In this document: positions 20,831 through 30,599 of the stretch, piece by piece | How the letters are laid out: the number at the start of each line of letters is the position of its first letter | How positions within the stretch are numbered: position 1 is the stretch's first letter | The notes under the pieces: generated by a model | Database searches by the model: none | The model's input: only the letters and a program-made list of their open reading frames with translations | What the model was told of the DNA's origin: nothing | Source of the DNA: Sepiola atlantica | Taxonomy: Eukaryota > Mollusca > Cephalopoda > Sepiida > Sepiolidae | NCBI GenBank assembly: GCA_963556195.1 | Contig: OY744522.1 | Span: 38,103,763 to 38,167,762, forward strand | Direction of reading: 5' to 3' | Length of the DNA: 64,000 nucleotides | Translations under genes and position numbers: made by a program

Positions 20831-20871
20831 TTTCTCCTGATGAGATGATAGTCGAAAGGGCCTTAGAGAGA
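20831..20871 (+). ncRNA. Canonical hammerhead ribozyme fold
   Basis: Stem I pairs TTTCTC-side bases 20831-20836 with 20866-20871 (GAGAGA; six pairs, one G-U). The core is CTGATGA (20837-20843). Stem II is GAT/GTC with loop GATA (20844-20853). GAA follows (20854-20856), then a minimal stem III A-U plus G-U closed by GGCC (20857-20864), with A20865 at the cleavage position. No insertion is needed, unlike the other copies in this window. Type I folds with a one- or two-pair stem III are known from Penelope-like elements, and this one lies 190 bp after the intact PLE stop codon in the same orientation. Confidence 0.72.
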
Positions 20872-20927
20872 TTTCCGCGTATTTTTTTTAAAGTTATCTA
20901 TAAATTTTGTACCTCAAAACATTTATT

Positions 20928-20929
<2 letters not shown>

Positions 20930-20967
<38 letters not shown>
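20930..20967. repeat. (AT)n microsatellite
   Basis: AT tract with one GT interruption, between the PLE 3' end and the left end of a mariner-like transposon. Confidence 0.95.
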
Positions 20968-22137
20968 GGGGGAGTCGAAATGCACGCAAATTTATATTGT
21001 TCAAAATTATTTCACCAATCATATAGTAGTTAACATTACTTTTATATATGTTATAAATATATGCATAACGTTTGTATAATTAATGTTTTTTTTTATATAC
21101 TTTACAGGTCATTATTTACATCATGTCACTTGATTTGGAAACTAGACTGGAGCTAATAAAATTGTATTATAAGAATAATGAAAATGCAGCTGCAACAATA
21201 AGAGTATAACGAAATAGTAAAAGCCATGAAACATAATCCATTTCTTTAAATCTACTCTGACAGGATAGATAAAAAAATTCGAAAGCACAAAAACACTCCA
21301 AGCGGCAGGCCGTTACTGGAGGAAAATCGTGTGGGTGCTGTTGTAAAGGCAGTCACAAGCTTACAGTTAACTAATCCACTTGGCCATGCAAGTTCAAGAG
21401 GTGTTACAGAGATCCTTTATTACTAAAGTATGCAGCATTATCGCATCAGCATAGTCCAATCTATCGATGATGCAGACAAACCACAACGATTTGCTTTCGC
21501 AAATTTGGTTATGGAAAATCAATTGGTGTTAAAAGATGTGTTGTGGTCAGACTAGGCTTATTTATCGCTTGACGGCTTGGTTAACCGCCACAACTGTGTA
21601 ATTTGGAGCTTTGAAAATCCAAAAGCTGTTTTAGCTAAAGTTTTGAATCCAGAAAAGTTGTGTGTGTGGATAACATTTAGTGTTGAATATCGATTGCAAC
21701 CATTCTTCGAGTGAATTATACAGCCCTGCTTCGCGATCATCTCATCCCTACGTTATAAAGAAAGAGTAAAATGAGGACTGTTGTCTTTGAACACGACGGA
21801 CCTCCTCCCCACTATTTATTGTTGGATCGATGATTTTCTGGCTTCAAAATTTCAAGAACATCGTGTGATTGACCGAGTATACAGAACACCGTAGCCACCA
21901 TAGTCGCCTGATCTCAGCCCACTGGACTTCTGTTTTGGGGGCATGCTGAAGGCCCGCGTATTCCATCAATTTCGGCTTAACAATCTTGATGAGCTCAAAG
22001 ATCGCATCATTTCAGAGGTAAATAATATTTTCTGTGATGAGCATGGGCGTCCCGTGAATAACGTGCCGACCTGGTGATTTAATATGATTTAATATACATT
22101 TAGTAAAGACTTTATAATTTGCGTACATTTTGACTAG
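20967..22137 (+). mobile_element. Mariner-like transposon, nearly full length, dead
   Basis: The terminal inverted repeats are GTCGAAATGCACGCAAATTT (left, from 20974) and, read inward at the right end, GTCAAAATGTACGCAAATTA (22135-22113). The total of about 1.17 kb suits the mariner family. The left end starts directly at an (AT)n tract, consistent with TA targeting. It encloses a decayed transposase. Confidence 0.8.
21124..22075 (+). pseudogene. Mariner-like transposase pseudogene
   Basis: It starts MSLDLETRLELIKLYYKNNE (21124), the usual N-terminal helix-turn-helix opening, and runs into stops and frameshifts. Later blocks are FAFANLVMENQLVLKDVLWS then D with a stop replacing the usual E (about 21490-21558), FEHDGPPPHY holding the second catalytic D (about 21788), and SPDLSPLDFCFGGMLKAR holding the third acidic position (about 21908-21965). 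NNLDELKDRIISEV follows. The IS630/mariner DDE layout is clear. At least four stops make it non-functional. Confidence 0.82.
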
Positions 22138-22139
22138 TT

Positions 22140-22458
22140 TTAAATTTTCAAGATGCTTAAAAAAATGAACTTTCCCAAATTTATACCTACCAGCGACCAT
22201 GCGCGATTTAAGTTCAATTTAAAAGAGACATTTACACCGTTAGTCCATACAACATCGGACGTCACTTCTAAAAGACCAGAAAGGATTCTTACGAAATAAA
22301 AATAAGGTTAATACCTTTTATTTGTTTAAATCTCTGATGAAGCTTGTGATACCGAGCGAAATTATTAGAAAAAAACTCAAGATGAAAAAAATATTTTGAT
22401 TTTGATAAAAATATCTGCATCTAACATGGTTTTTGAAGGCATTTTGCCTCTTTCTTTA

Positions 22459-22470
<12 letters not shown>
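22140..22470 (+). mobile_element. Hammerhead-bearing repeat, second copy
   Basis: Reverse-complement relative of 3005-3505: shares AATGAACTTTCC, ACCAGCGACCATG, ACATCGGACG, the hammerhead segment, CATCTAACATGG and GGCATTTTGCCTC. It begins immediately after the mariner right end and stops at an (AT)n tract at 22465. Confidence 0.65.
22331..22369 (+). ncRNA. Hammerhead-like ribozyme fold
   Basis: TCT, CTGATGA (22334-22340), one extra A, five-pair stem II GCTTG/CGAGC (one U-G) with loop TGATAC, GAA (22358-22360), minimal stem III A-TTA-T, T at the cleavage position, then AGA pairing with TCT. All core bases are present. The inserted A between A9 and stem II is shared in position with four other motifs here. 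Confidence 0.55.

Positions 22471-22533
<63 letters not shown>
22465..22533. repeat. (AT)n microsatellite
   Basis: Pure TA tract ending in a short GT run. Confidence 0.97.
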
Positions 22534-22639
22534 ACTGTAATAGTAATACTACTTACTGGGTGAATTTTCCTTGTATGAGATTGACTGGATTTCAGTTGAC
22601 AGTAAAACATGGAATCTTTAAAAAACACAAAAATCTTTA

Positions 22640-22985
22640 ACTTTTTATACACTCAACCAAGGCACACTCCCACTGAGACGTAAGAGGCTACTGTGAATTA
22701 GCGGCCACACCTAAAGGGGCATCCTAAGTGGGAAGTTGCGCAGCGAGATACTTTTTAACGTTACATTTACATCTTTGCATGTTGGTACATTCAGGGAGAC
22801 AGGAAGACATGGAGCAGGGAGGGAATTCCAAAGAGAAGCAGTACGAGCAAAGAAGCTATTAGAGTAGACAACCTTCCGGCATCAGAGGATCTCTATAGTG
22901 AAGGGGTGGGATTTTGCTGATGGTCGGGTTGATCGGGTGGATTTACGTCGAAGGGAACGTCAAATAAAACAAGAGAAACATTAAG
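22640..22985 (-). pseudogene. Probable LINE C-terminal fragment
   Basis: Minus-strand translation gives loosely LINE-like end residues (FGIPSLLHVFLSP, NPTPSL, SLVLFDVPFDVNPPD), reminiscent of the tail after the reverse transcriptase. It is much decayed and the call rests on general resemblance. Confidence 0.35.
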
Positions 22986-23104
22986 ATATAACTATAAAGA
23001 ACGGTTCTATTCATATAAACTCTTTCATATATAAAAGACATGAATTGTTTAGTCTTGATTTGTTACGTACGTACGAACAGTTGAACTATCATAAATAGAA
23101 GAAT

Positions 23105-23535
23105 ATGATAAAATAATGTTTTTAATGTAAATCCCTCCAGACAAGGCATGAAACCACTTGATGTAAGGAGCTAACACGAACAAATATGGTTATCGCAAAT
23201 ACAGTAGATGCTTATTGGCCTTAGTCTTGACAGGACCAAGGTTATAGGTAGGAGGAAACTAGTCAGCAGGAAGAGAGTTCCACAGTTCTTGGAAAGAAGC
23301 TACTGGAATAGGAAGTTGTATTACAATGAGGTATCAACACAGCGAATTGATGGAAACCACTAGACCAACGAGTCAAGCGAGGTGAAACAACAAAAGCGGT
23401 GAATAGATAACGTAATTCTGAAGAACACATGCCATAATAGTATTTATAGAAAAGACTGAGACTAGCAACATCACGTCTGTGAGAGAGATAGAGAGTGCAG
23501 AGGGTATACTTAGAATAATCCATTGATTAATGATT
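23105..23535 (-). pseudogene. LINE reverse-transcriptase C-terminus (jockey/CR1-like)
   Basis: The minus-strand frame contains LSHRRDVASLSLFYKYYYGM then CSSELRYLF and TSYSSSFFPRTVELSSC, the post-RT end of a LINE with other copies at 26600, 45835 and 62600. The 3' tail CCAGACAAGGCATGAAACCA is shared with those copies. It is 5' truncated with no RT palm, as usual for dead LINE insertions. Confidence 0.8.
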
Positions 23536-23624
23536 CGGCATTCGGCTCCTCACTAATTGTATGACTATAGATTTATAAAATTAGGAAAATAGAAAGACAA
23601 AAAATAACAAGTTATAAATCACAA

Positions 23625-24240
23625 TAGTAAACCATAAACAAGTATAATATCAATTTAACTGGTCGTTCGTGGTATTTCAATTATTAGCCCCCCCCTCCTC
23701 CTACTCCTCATCTCCTACTCTCCCCCTCCCCTAGAATTGATACTCTTAACCTCACATTCACCTCTTCTTCACATCCTCCTCCTCGGCTCCTCCCAATTCG
23801 CCATCCACAAATCTACCTTCTTTTTATAAGGAGTAAGGGATTCAAAGATCTATGCTCATTATATACAGCAAGTTATAACATATAATATAAAACTATAAAC
23901 AAGTGTCAGTGTTATTTCAATCATTAGCTCCTCCCCCTTTTCCTTATGCGCCTCCTCCATCGCGCCACCTCTTCTTCACCTCTTCTTCCTCTCCTCCTCC
24001 TAACCCCCATCTTAGCGTCTTTCTCATCTCTTCCCCTTCATCTACTTCTCCTCACTCACCCACCTCTTCCTTAGCTCCTCCTCTTCACTTGTTCCTCCTC
24101 ACCTCTTCCCACCTCCTTCTCTTCATCTGCTTTTTCTGCTCCCTCACCACTGCCTACCTCCTCCTTCTCACCTCTTCCCAATTCTTCATCTGCGACTCTA
24201 CCTCCATTTTATAAGGAGTAAAGACTTCAAGGATCCATTC
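23625..24240. repeat. Tandem duplication with CTCC-rich pyrimidine tracts
   Basis: 23625-23850 and 23870-24240 share AAACYATAAACAAGT, TATTTCAATYATTAGC and the end TTTTATAAGGAGTAA, separated by CTCC/TCTTCC-rich stretches of different length. The 103-codon Ser/Pro/Leu-rich frame at 23903 is a by-product of the pyrimidine tract. Confidence 0.7.
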
Positions 24241-24372
24241 ACATGTTTCGCCAACACCACTGACGTCACACACATCACGCGGGTCAGTATGAAAAACAAT
24301 TAATAAATGACCTTCTTGAAGATAAGAATTCCCTCGTTGTTATGAGTGGGTGTAAGCAATCATTCTTCACCC

Positions 24373-24440
24373 GTTGTTATTCATGGGAGAGGGTTAGGGT
24401 TAGGGTTAGGGTTGGGTTGGGTTGTTATTTATGGAGGGGG
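24373..24440 (+). repeat. Interstitial telomeric repeat with flanking duplication
   Basis: Three to four GGGTTA units plus GGGTTG variants (24389-24420) lie between GTTGTTATTCATGGGAGAGG (24373-24392) and GTTGTTATTTATGGAGGGGG (24421-24440), 16 of 20 positions identical. A third partial copy lies near 24338. It resembles a telomere-repeat insertion with a duplicated target, but local tandem duplication is also possible. Confidence 0.65.
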
Positions 24441-24675
24441 GGGGAAATAGTACTTCTTATAGATAGAATGTGACAGAATACTGTAATCGCAAAAACAAAA
24501 CGATCATGAGATCAAAACAAGAAAACATTTCTGACGTTTCCTTCACTTCCTTCCATAACCTGAATGATTCTAATCGGGGTCGAAAGTACTCGGTTTATAA
24601 ATAAGTATTGTTCGTATTGTTAGTGAATTTTGGATATTTTAGTACTACGACCGGTAAAATAGAATGCACCTATAT

Positions 24676-24696
24676 CGTATATATATATATATCGTA

Positions 24697-24762
<66 letters not shown>
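24676..24762. repeat. (AT)n microsatellite, GTA-interrupted
   Basis: Three AT blocks separated by CGTA or TGTA interruptions. Confidence 0.95.
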
Positions 24763-24766
<4 letters not shown>

Positions 24767-24904
24767 AGATATATGTGTATATAAAATAAATATTTATATA
24801 ATTTTGTATATAAAAACTAGAGTATACCAACTATTACCAATATTTTGTCTACTTCATTCAAAAACTTGATAAGCCGTGAAATATCAAGGGCGGGAAAAGG
24901 AACA

Positions 24905-24985
24905 TGAAAGTGAAAGTAATTTGAATGAAAATGAAAGTGAAAGTAATTTTAATGAAAATGAAAGTGAAAGTAATTTTAATGAATA
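24905..24985. repeat. 27-bp tandem repeat, 3 units
   Basis: GAAAGTGAAAGTAATTT followed by AATGAAAAT repeats three times almost perfectly. Confidence 0.9.
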
Positions 24986-25440
24986 CTCCCGATTGCATTA
25001 AATTGACGTACATGGAGAGAATTATCCGATATTAATGAAATCTTCGGTATTCATGAATTCGTATAAGGATTTTGATATAAAGTATTTATTTTATTTTAAA
25101 AAATTTAGAGATCTCTTTTAGGTTAGTTAAATTCACATATCCCCCTCCACACACACACATCCGCTTACTCACTTTCATTTCAAGGGCGAAATAAGTCTTA
25201 TTGGGCCCATAGACGAAACTCAGTGACCAACTTTTTACAAACAGAGATAAAACCCTGAATTTGTAAGACAACTAGTATTTAAAGCTCTCAAGATATTTCA
25301 ATTGTTTTTTTTTTACATTTAAATTTCCTTTTTTATTATAATTTTATACCGACAGCTACTTTGATGATTCTTTCATTCGCACCTTCAGGTTGATATCTTT
25401 TTGGAAAAGTGGTCACTTAGTTTCTACTATGTACCTATAT

Positions 25441-25441
25441 C

Positions 25442-25511
<70 letters not shown>
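25441..25511. repeat. (AT)n microsatellite
   Basis: Pure TA tract 40 bp upstream of a hammerhead-like fold. Confidence 0.97.
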
Positions 25512-25514
<3 letters not shown>

Positions 25515-25550
25515 TCAAATATGAAACTACAAGTAAATCTATTTATATAA

Positions 25551-25599
25551 TTCCTCTGATGATAAGATTTCGATCTTTTAAAAGCCTTGGCTTAAGGAA
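25551..25599 (+). ncRNA. Decayed hammerhead-like three-way junction
   Basis: TTCCT, CTGATGA (25556-25562), an extra T, stem II AAGAT/ATCTT with TTCG loop (25564-25577), then TTAA in place of GAA, five-pair stem III AAGCC/GGCTT (25582-25593), A, and AGGAA pairing with TTCCT. All three helices pair well. The essential G12 is lost, so cleavage is unlikely. It is a separate repeat from the other motifs. Confidence 0.5.
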
Positions 25600-25705
25600 A
25601 GAATAATAAACATAATTTTATTACGGAATATACCTTGCATTGAACAATTGAAGTTTGAAATAAATCTGGACATTCGTACATGTTTATCACTTTTCTTTCA
25701 TCTAT

Positions 25706-25822
<117 letters not shown>

Positions 25823-26395
25823 AGTGTATATAAATTTTAAGACGTAAAGGTGGGAGTAAAATAATTTAAATCATGTAAAACATATGTAAGTTTTCTTCAG
25901 GCGTCTCTTTTCGAGCGTTGTTCTTCCTTTTTGTGTTTATGTTGCCTGATTGTCTAGTGTTTATTCTTCAATGAAGATTGAAGATTCCTTGATGGTGTGG
26001 CCTGAAAGAATTGGAGACATTGTTCTTCTGGTGTGATCACATCCAGTCGTTGTTAATTCCAATTAATTAACTCAGACAATTATAATAGAAAATATATTTA
26101 TTACATCATCGGAATAGAGAAGGGGAGGAATAGAGACAGTTTATAATTTATATTTTTACAGCTTTAAAACGGGCCTTTATTAAACACGAATAGCTAAGTA
26201 TGGCTAGTATTATATCAAAATAATAAATCGCTCATAAATCTTTGTAATCATATATGTATTCAACAGTACGATTCGATAGTTTTTTTTGCTTTGACTAAAC
26301 CCAGAAATCTGTTATTTGTTTTTCTTGTATTCAAAGAAAATTCCAGAATTATTTTTATTAACTCTTTCATGCATGAGTTCTTTTACAGAAATTCT
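25823..26395. other. No gene recognised
   Basis: AT-rich sequence downstream of the microsatellite. I see no coding domain, RNA gene or repeat that I can name. Confidence 0.5.
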
Positions 26396-26404
26396 ACGTA
26401 CCTG

Positions 26405-26605
26405 ATCTAACTTGTTCTTGAACTACGTGCCTTCAAGTTGATCTAACTTGTTCTTGAACCAAGTGCCTTTAAGTTGATCTAACTTGTTCTTGAACCACGT
26501 GCCTTTAAGTTGATCTAACTTGTTCTTGAACCACGTGCCTTTAAGTTGATCTAACTTGTTCTTGAACCACGTGCCTTTAAGTTGATCTAACTTGTTCTTG
26601 AACCA
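26405..26605 (-). repeat. 36-bp minisatellite inside a LINE remnant
   Basis: Five near-identical 36-bp units (GATCTAACTTGTTCTTGAAC then CACGTGCCTTTAAGTT) end the minus-strand LINE copy. Being divisible by three, the array stays in frame and encodes 12-residue repeats WFKNKLDQLKGT. Confidence 0.92.
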
Positions 26606-27245
26606 CGTAGTATTTATAGAAAAGGCTGAGACTTTTGTGAGAGAGAGAAGGTGTAGAGAAGAAGAAAGGGTAGGGCCAATCAAATTACAGATACGTTTCT
26701 GCACCTTATCAAGACCCCTCAAATGCGACAGAGATTCACCACCCTAACTATGACAACAGTACTCCATACATGGTTTGATAGTAGATTTGTAGAGATAGAG
26801 AATAGCGTCAGGTGTGAGAAAGTGTTTGGAGCGATAGAGAGAACTGACTTTACGAGAAGCAGAAAGAGCAATGGATCTAATGTATGAAAAGCCAAGAAGT
26901 TTCAGAGTTGATTTCTCCTAAAGAGCAGAGCCATCCATGAGAATCTCAGGAAGAAAAGGGACACGCCTACGATTGAAAGACACTTGCTTAGTCTTTACAG
27001 GATTAAACGACGCAAGACATTTCGTACCCCAATTGACAACTGAACACAGGTAAACTTCTAGATCAGCTGCATATTTCGACTGGTCCAAGAGTGATGGGCG
27101 AGAAGCAACACTAGAATCACGAGTGGCATCATCAGCATAGATGTTAATTTTCTGAACAATATTCTCTGAAAGATCATTTATCTAGCGAAGAAGCAGTGTT
27201 TGGCCTAAAATAGTGCACCGAGGAACAACAGCATTAATAGGAATA
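26606..27245 (-). pseudogene. LINE reverse transcriptase fragment (jockey/CR1-like)
   Basis: Minus strand, from 27245 downwards: an RT palm segment with INIYADDATRDSSVASRPSL (YADD near 27127-27138), then DLEVYLCSVVNWGTKCLASF, NPVKTKQVSFNRRR, FLPEILMDGSAL, RSIALSASRKVSSLYRSKHF, LTPDAILYLYKSTIKPCMEY and RGLDKVQKRICNLIGPTLSS. A few stops interrupt it. It is the copy of this family with the most RT sequence in the window. Confidence 0.88.
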
Positions 27246-27249
27246 GATT

Positions 27250-28035
27250 AGTTTACCCGTTCAATCAAGAAAATGACGGAAAGAAATGTTACTGTTTTCG
27301 AACAAATAAATCAAGCACTGAAAAAATAAACAAACATTTTATATCACAATCAAATGTATTTCTATCATAGCCATCAGAAATCATTTCCACCATAGCCACC
27401 ATAAATCATTTGTATCAGAACCATCCGAATAAGCACAATGTCAGTTTATTGCTACTTGATATCAGGTAATAACATTTTCCACTTTTTTTTTGATACTTCG
27501 AATCAACTGCTACAGATGTTATATACTGAATTTACCTAATTTAATGTTACACAATATGTATATATACTAGACCACCCGTGACACATTGGGTTAGTATTCG
27601 TTATGTAGATTATTTAATACATCGTATCTAATTTCATAACTTTATCATTAGTTGATAAGGCAGCAGCAACCAGCAGTTACGGCTGCTGTTGCTGCTTTCA
27701 AAAAAACTTGCACGTTCACAGGTTTTGACTACTATCATTTAACTTTTATGAACTCACAATTTTATGAGTATACTAGAAAAAAATGTGACTTGGGTCACCC
27801 GTTGAGCTCGAGTTAAATCGTATGAATCGGGAAAAAGGCAGACGACAATAAACCAACCCCACTTCTGAAGGAGAAAGTAGTGCCTGGGAGAATGGCCTAG
27901 AATCAGAATGTGCGAAGGATTATGCGGCTTGTATGAAAAGAAAGGCCGGTGAAAACCCTTTATTTACCAGCAAGATAAGACAAGAGGTTAATTAAATGTA
28001 AGGCAAACAAGCCCCTAAAAGGAGGCAGCCCGGAA
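27250..28035. other. AT-rich region, no gene recognised
   Basis: It holds a triplicated ATCAT-type string near 27365-27430 and ACCACCCGTGACACATTGGG near 27570, which is faintly like the ACCCGT-bearing starts near 58335 and 63870. No coding or RNA gene is seen. Confidence 0.45.
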
Positions 28036-28039
28036 GAGT

Positions 28040-28135
28040 ACAAACATAGCTGTGCACGGGGCCGTCGGTATTCCCCGAGTGTGGCGCTTCAGGCGAGATG
28101 TAATGAACCAACAACCCTTTCCGAAGGTGGGAGTA
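28040..28135 (-). repeat. Diverged relative of the 41040-41340 repeat
   Basis: GGGCCGTCGGTATTCCCCGA, GGCGCTTCA and CCCTTTCCGAAGGTGGGAG align in order with CCCGTCGGCATTCCCCGGCA, GGCGCCTCA and the CCCC-AAAGA-GGGG palindrome at 41150-41225. Same orientation as that copy. Confidence 0.5.
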
Positions 28136-28477
28136 ATACTCGAGAAGATTACCCTCCAAGGTATAAATCGAATCATACCTCATTCTAACAAAGAAAGATT
28201 TGTCAAGAACCAAGACATTACCTAGGTTTCTAGAATGATGCCAATAATTTTCCAGGCTGATATGTCAAAAGTGAGTTTGCAAAGTCAGTTGCATTTTAAA
28301 CAATAAAAAGACAAAGTATAAAATTTGTTTCTATTTGTTTGCTATACCCCCCTCCTTTCGCTCTTCTTTTCTCTTTTTAATAGTTTTACGACTCGTAGTT
28401 TTATTCCCGTTTTTATAATAGACTATTCCAATATTTTTAGTATTTTCTTTCTTTATTACATTCGCCGGTTAATAAAC

Positions 28478-28481
<4 letters not shown>

Positions 28482-28539
<58 letters not shown>
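28482..28539. repeat. (AT)n microsatellite
   Basis: Pure TA tract that ends exactly where the PLE palindrome begins. Confidence 0.97.
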
Positions 28540-28540
<1 letters not shown>

Positions 28541-28544
<4 letters not shown>

Positions 28545-28770
28545 AGGTGCACAATGCCATTAACATTAAATTCCGTGGTAGACAAAATGTGTGAAAAAAG
28601 ACAAACGGAAAACAGGTTAAAATGTAGGAGAAAAACAAAACTCAGAGCTTTCACCGGTTTTGTTCGTACATTAATATGAACGAAACCGGTCAAATCTCTT
28701 GTTTTTGTTATTCTCCTGCATTTTAACCTGTTTTCCGTTTGTCTTTTTCACACACACGCACACACACACT
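28541..28770. mobile_element. Palindrome of two PLE terminal modules
   Basis: The left arm (28541-28670) and right arm (28678-28760) are inverted copies of one module. GAAAACAGGTTAAAATGTAG pairs with GCATTTTAACCTGTTTTCC, and CACCGGTTTTGTTC pairs with GAACGAAACCGGTC. The modules match 17920-18085. No coding region separates them, and the hammerhead core has been lost at the centre. Confidence 0.75.
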
Positions 28771-28773
28771 ATC

Positions 28774-28778
28774 TCCCT

Positions 28779-28818
<40 letters not shown>
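28774..28818. repeat. (CT)n microsatellite
   Basis: CT dinucleotides next to the left end of a mariner-like element. Confidence 0.95.
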
Positions 28819-28821
<3 letters not shown>

Positions 28822-29748
28822 CCCAAGAAAACGGGCCCCAACTCTACTTAGGCCCCGTTTCTTAGTGTTTCGTCCGAATAAAATGAATTTTTGGTCATAA
28901 CTAGTTTATTATATTTAAAACATCACATCAAAGATCTTTGGCCTTTTTTCTCCATTCTACAGCATGTGTTCTAGGATGCCTCCATTTAGCTCCGTGCATT
29001 TCTTGAGGCGCAGAACGAAGTTGTCCATGACGTTCTTACAGACTGAATTGGGAATGGCTCTCATCTCCTCCCTGATGGCTTCCTTGAGTTCCGTGATGGT
29101 TCTGGGTTTCCCTGCGTACACTCTGTCCTTAAGATAGCCCCAAAGGAAAAGATCTGGCTTAGGTCCGGACTATGGGGTGATCCTCGATCTTATCGAGCAT
29201 CTTGACTGCTATAGCGCTCCTCTGCTTCTTGTCTGAGGCTGTAAGAGTCTGCAGCGTCTGTATTCTGTATGGGTAAACCTTGATATCGTTCACCAGCACT
29301 CTCCTGCAAGTCTCACGGGAGATACCGAGGGACTGACTTCGCTTACGCACAGAGCGTTTCGGACTCTCCTGGAGAAACTCTCTCACACTTTCGACCAGCT
29401 CGGCTGTCCGCTTCTTGGGACGTCCCGAGTGGCTTGAACGGTTCTCACTGGCAGCGTTGAGGTTTTACACGGTCCCATACTTCTCGAAGTGGTCCATCCA
29501 GTTCTGAATTCTGCTTTTGCATGGAGCCTTTTCACATCCGAACTGATGCATGAAACTGTCCTAGGTTTTCTTAAACGAGCCTGTCTTGTAGTAAAATTTA
29601 ACACAGTGTATTTTTTGTCCCAGCTGCCACTGAGGACTTGGTGTACTCACGGTCGTTGATTCTGCCATGTCCTGTAAAATAAGGGCAATCGGTGAATAAA
29701 TAAAGGAGATATCACATAAAGTGTACACGGGGGCCCATTTTTTGAGTC

Positions 29749-29753
<5 letters not shown>
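28818..29753 (-). mobile_element. Mariner-like transposon, catalytic core deleted
   Basis: Terminal inverted repeats: TGACCCCAAGAAAACGGGCC at 28818, and read inward from the right TGACTCAAAAAATGGGCCCC (29749-29730). The element is about 0.94 kb. An (AT)n tract follows the right end and (CT)n precedes the left end. The internal transposase is missing its middle. Confidence 0.8.
28945..29668 (-). pseudogene. Mariner-like transposase, N- and C-terminus joined
   Basis: Reading from ATG at 29668: MAESTTVSTPSPQWQLGQ, then HCVKFYYKTGSFKK, VESVREFLQESPKRSVRKRS, QSLGISRETCRRVLVNDIKV, and MLDKIEDHP (29180). The sequence then jumps to the family C-terminus, KPDLFLWGYLKDRVYAGKPR and KEAIREEMRAIPNSV, ending near LEHMLWNGEKR (28960). 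The DDE domain with its first two acidic residues is gone. Frameshifts occur at about 29560 and 29385. The join suggests an internal deletion by abortive gap repair. Confidence 0.85.

Positions 29754-29754
<1 letters not shown>

Positions 29755-29837
<83 letters not shown>
29755..29837. repeat. (AT)n(GA)n microsatellite
   Basis: A TA tract turns into GA at 29800. Confidence 0.96.
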
Positions 29838-29840
<3 letters not shown>

Positions 29841-30053
29841 GAAAGAGAAAGACAGAGAGACGAATTGAGAGCAATAGAAATGACATAAATTAAGAGCGGG
29901 GATATGTAAGTTGCAAATTGGTATATAAGTTGCAACTTTAGGCTAATTTGAATAATTAAAATGAGTTGGTTTTTTTCAATCATAACTCAATCTCCAAACG
30001 AATGAATATTTTAACATGTATTTTACATAAAATGTTAATGAACTCAGCGTAAG

Positions 30054-30056
<3 letters not shown>

Positions 30057-30103
<47 letters not shown>
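30057..30103. repeat. (AT)n microsatellite
   Basis: Pure AT tract. Confidence 0.96.
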
Positions 30104-30105
<2 letters not shown>

Positions 30106-30289
30106 AAACATAAGCACGCGTAGTGTGGTTGATTAAGACGTATGGAATAATTCTATTTTCACCTTGTTTTCCTTTCATTCTATCATTGTATCATTTTGTT
30201 TCTCTTCATCGTTTTTTTTCCATCTCACTTGTTAACGGAAACCAAATTGATAGTCTAATAAATATGTTTTCTGCAAATTTCCTTTATGA

Positions 30290-30415
30290 GCGACGGGATT
30301 CTTCAGACGATGGCAGTGCTAATCAATTTCACGAGCCCAAAGTCAGGCGACAGTCATTTTGCGCGCAAAAATATTTAAATGTTGGCAGAAAATTTGAATA
30401 GCAGTCGAAATTCGA
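30290..30415. repeat. Dispersed repeat (second copy 33915-34040)
   Basis: AATTTCACGAGCC, AAAGTCAGGCGACAG, AAAATATTTAAATGTTGGC align in order with 33950-34010. Moderately diverged, same orientation; family unknown. Confidence 0.55.
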
Positions 30416-30599
30416 TCGACCGTTACTTCCGGTACTGGCGGACAACAAGATTAGCAAACGAAGAAGCGTTTATTCATTTATTTTGTGGATTTAAGTCTTT
30501 TTGTTGTTTTTGTTTTTCATTAAAGTAATTCTTAAATCATGACATTCGACCGACATAAAATATTAACGCCGTTTGCAGACAATGATTCCAAAGTAATTT

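Larger units (their letters stand above)
18216..20930 (+). mobile_element. Penelope-like retroelement with intact ORF
   Basis: A short 5' leader with a possible TATA-like TTTTATAAAC (18247) is followed by one uninterrupted ORF, a T-run of about 31 bases right after the stop (20657-20688), an AT-rich 3' region and a hammerhead fold at 20831-20871. An (AT)n tract follows from 20930. The exact ends are not defined: I find neither a long terminal repeat copy nor a target duplication. The T-run could be a slippage-expanded tract. Confidence 0.75.

Noticed and set aside
23903..24214. 103-codon Ser/Pro/Leu-rich frame
   Set aside because: Arises from CTCC/TCTTCC pyrimidine tracts in a duplicated non-coding segment.
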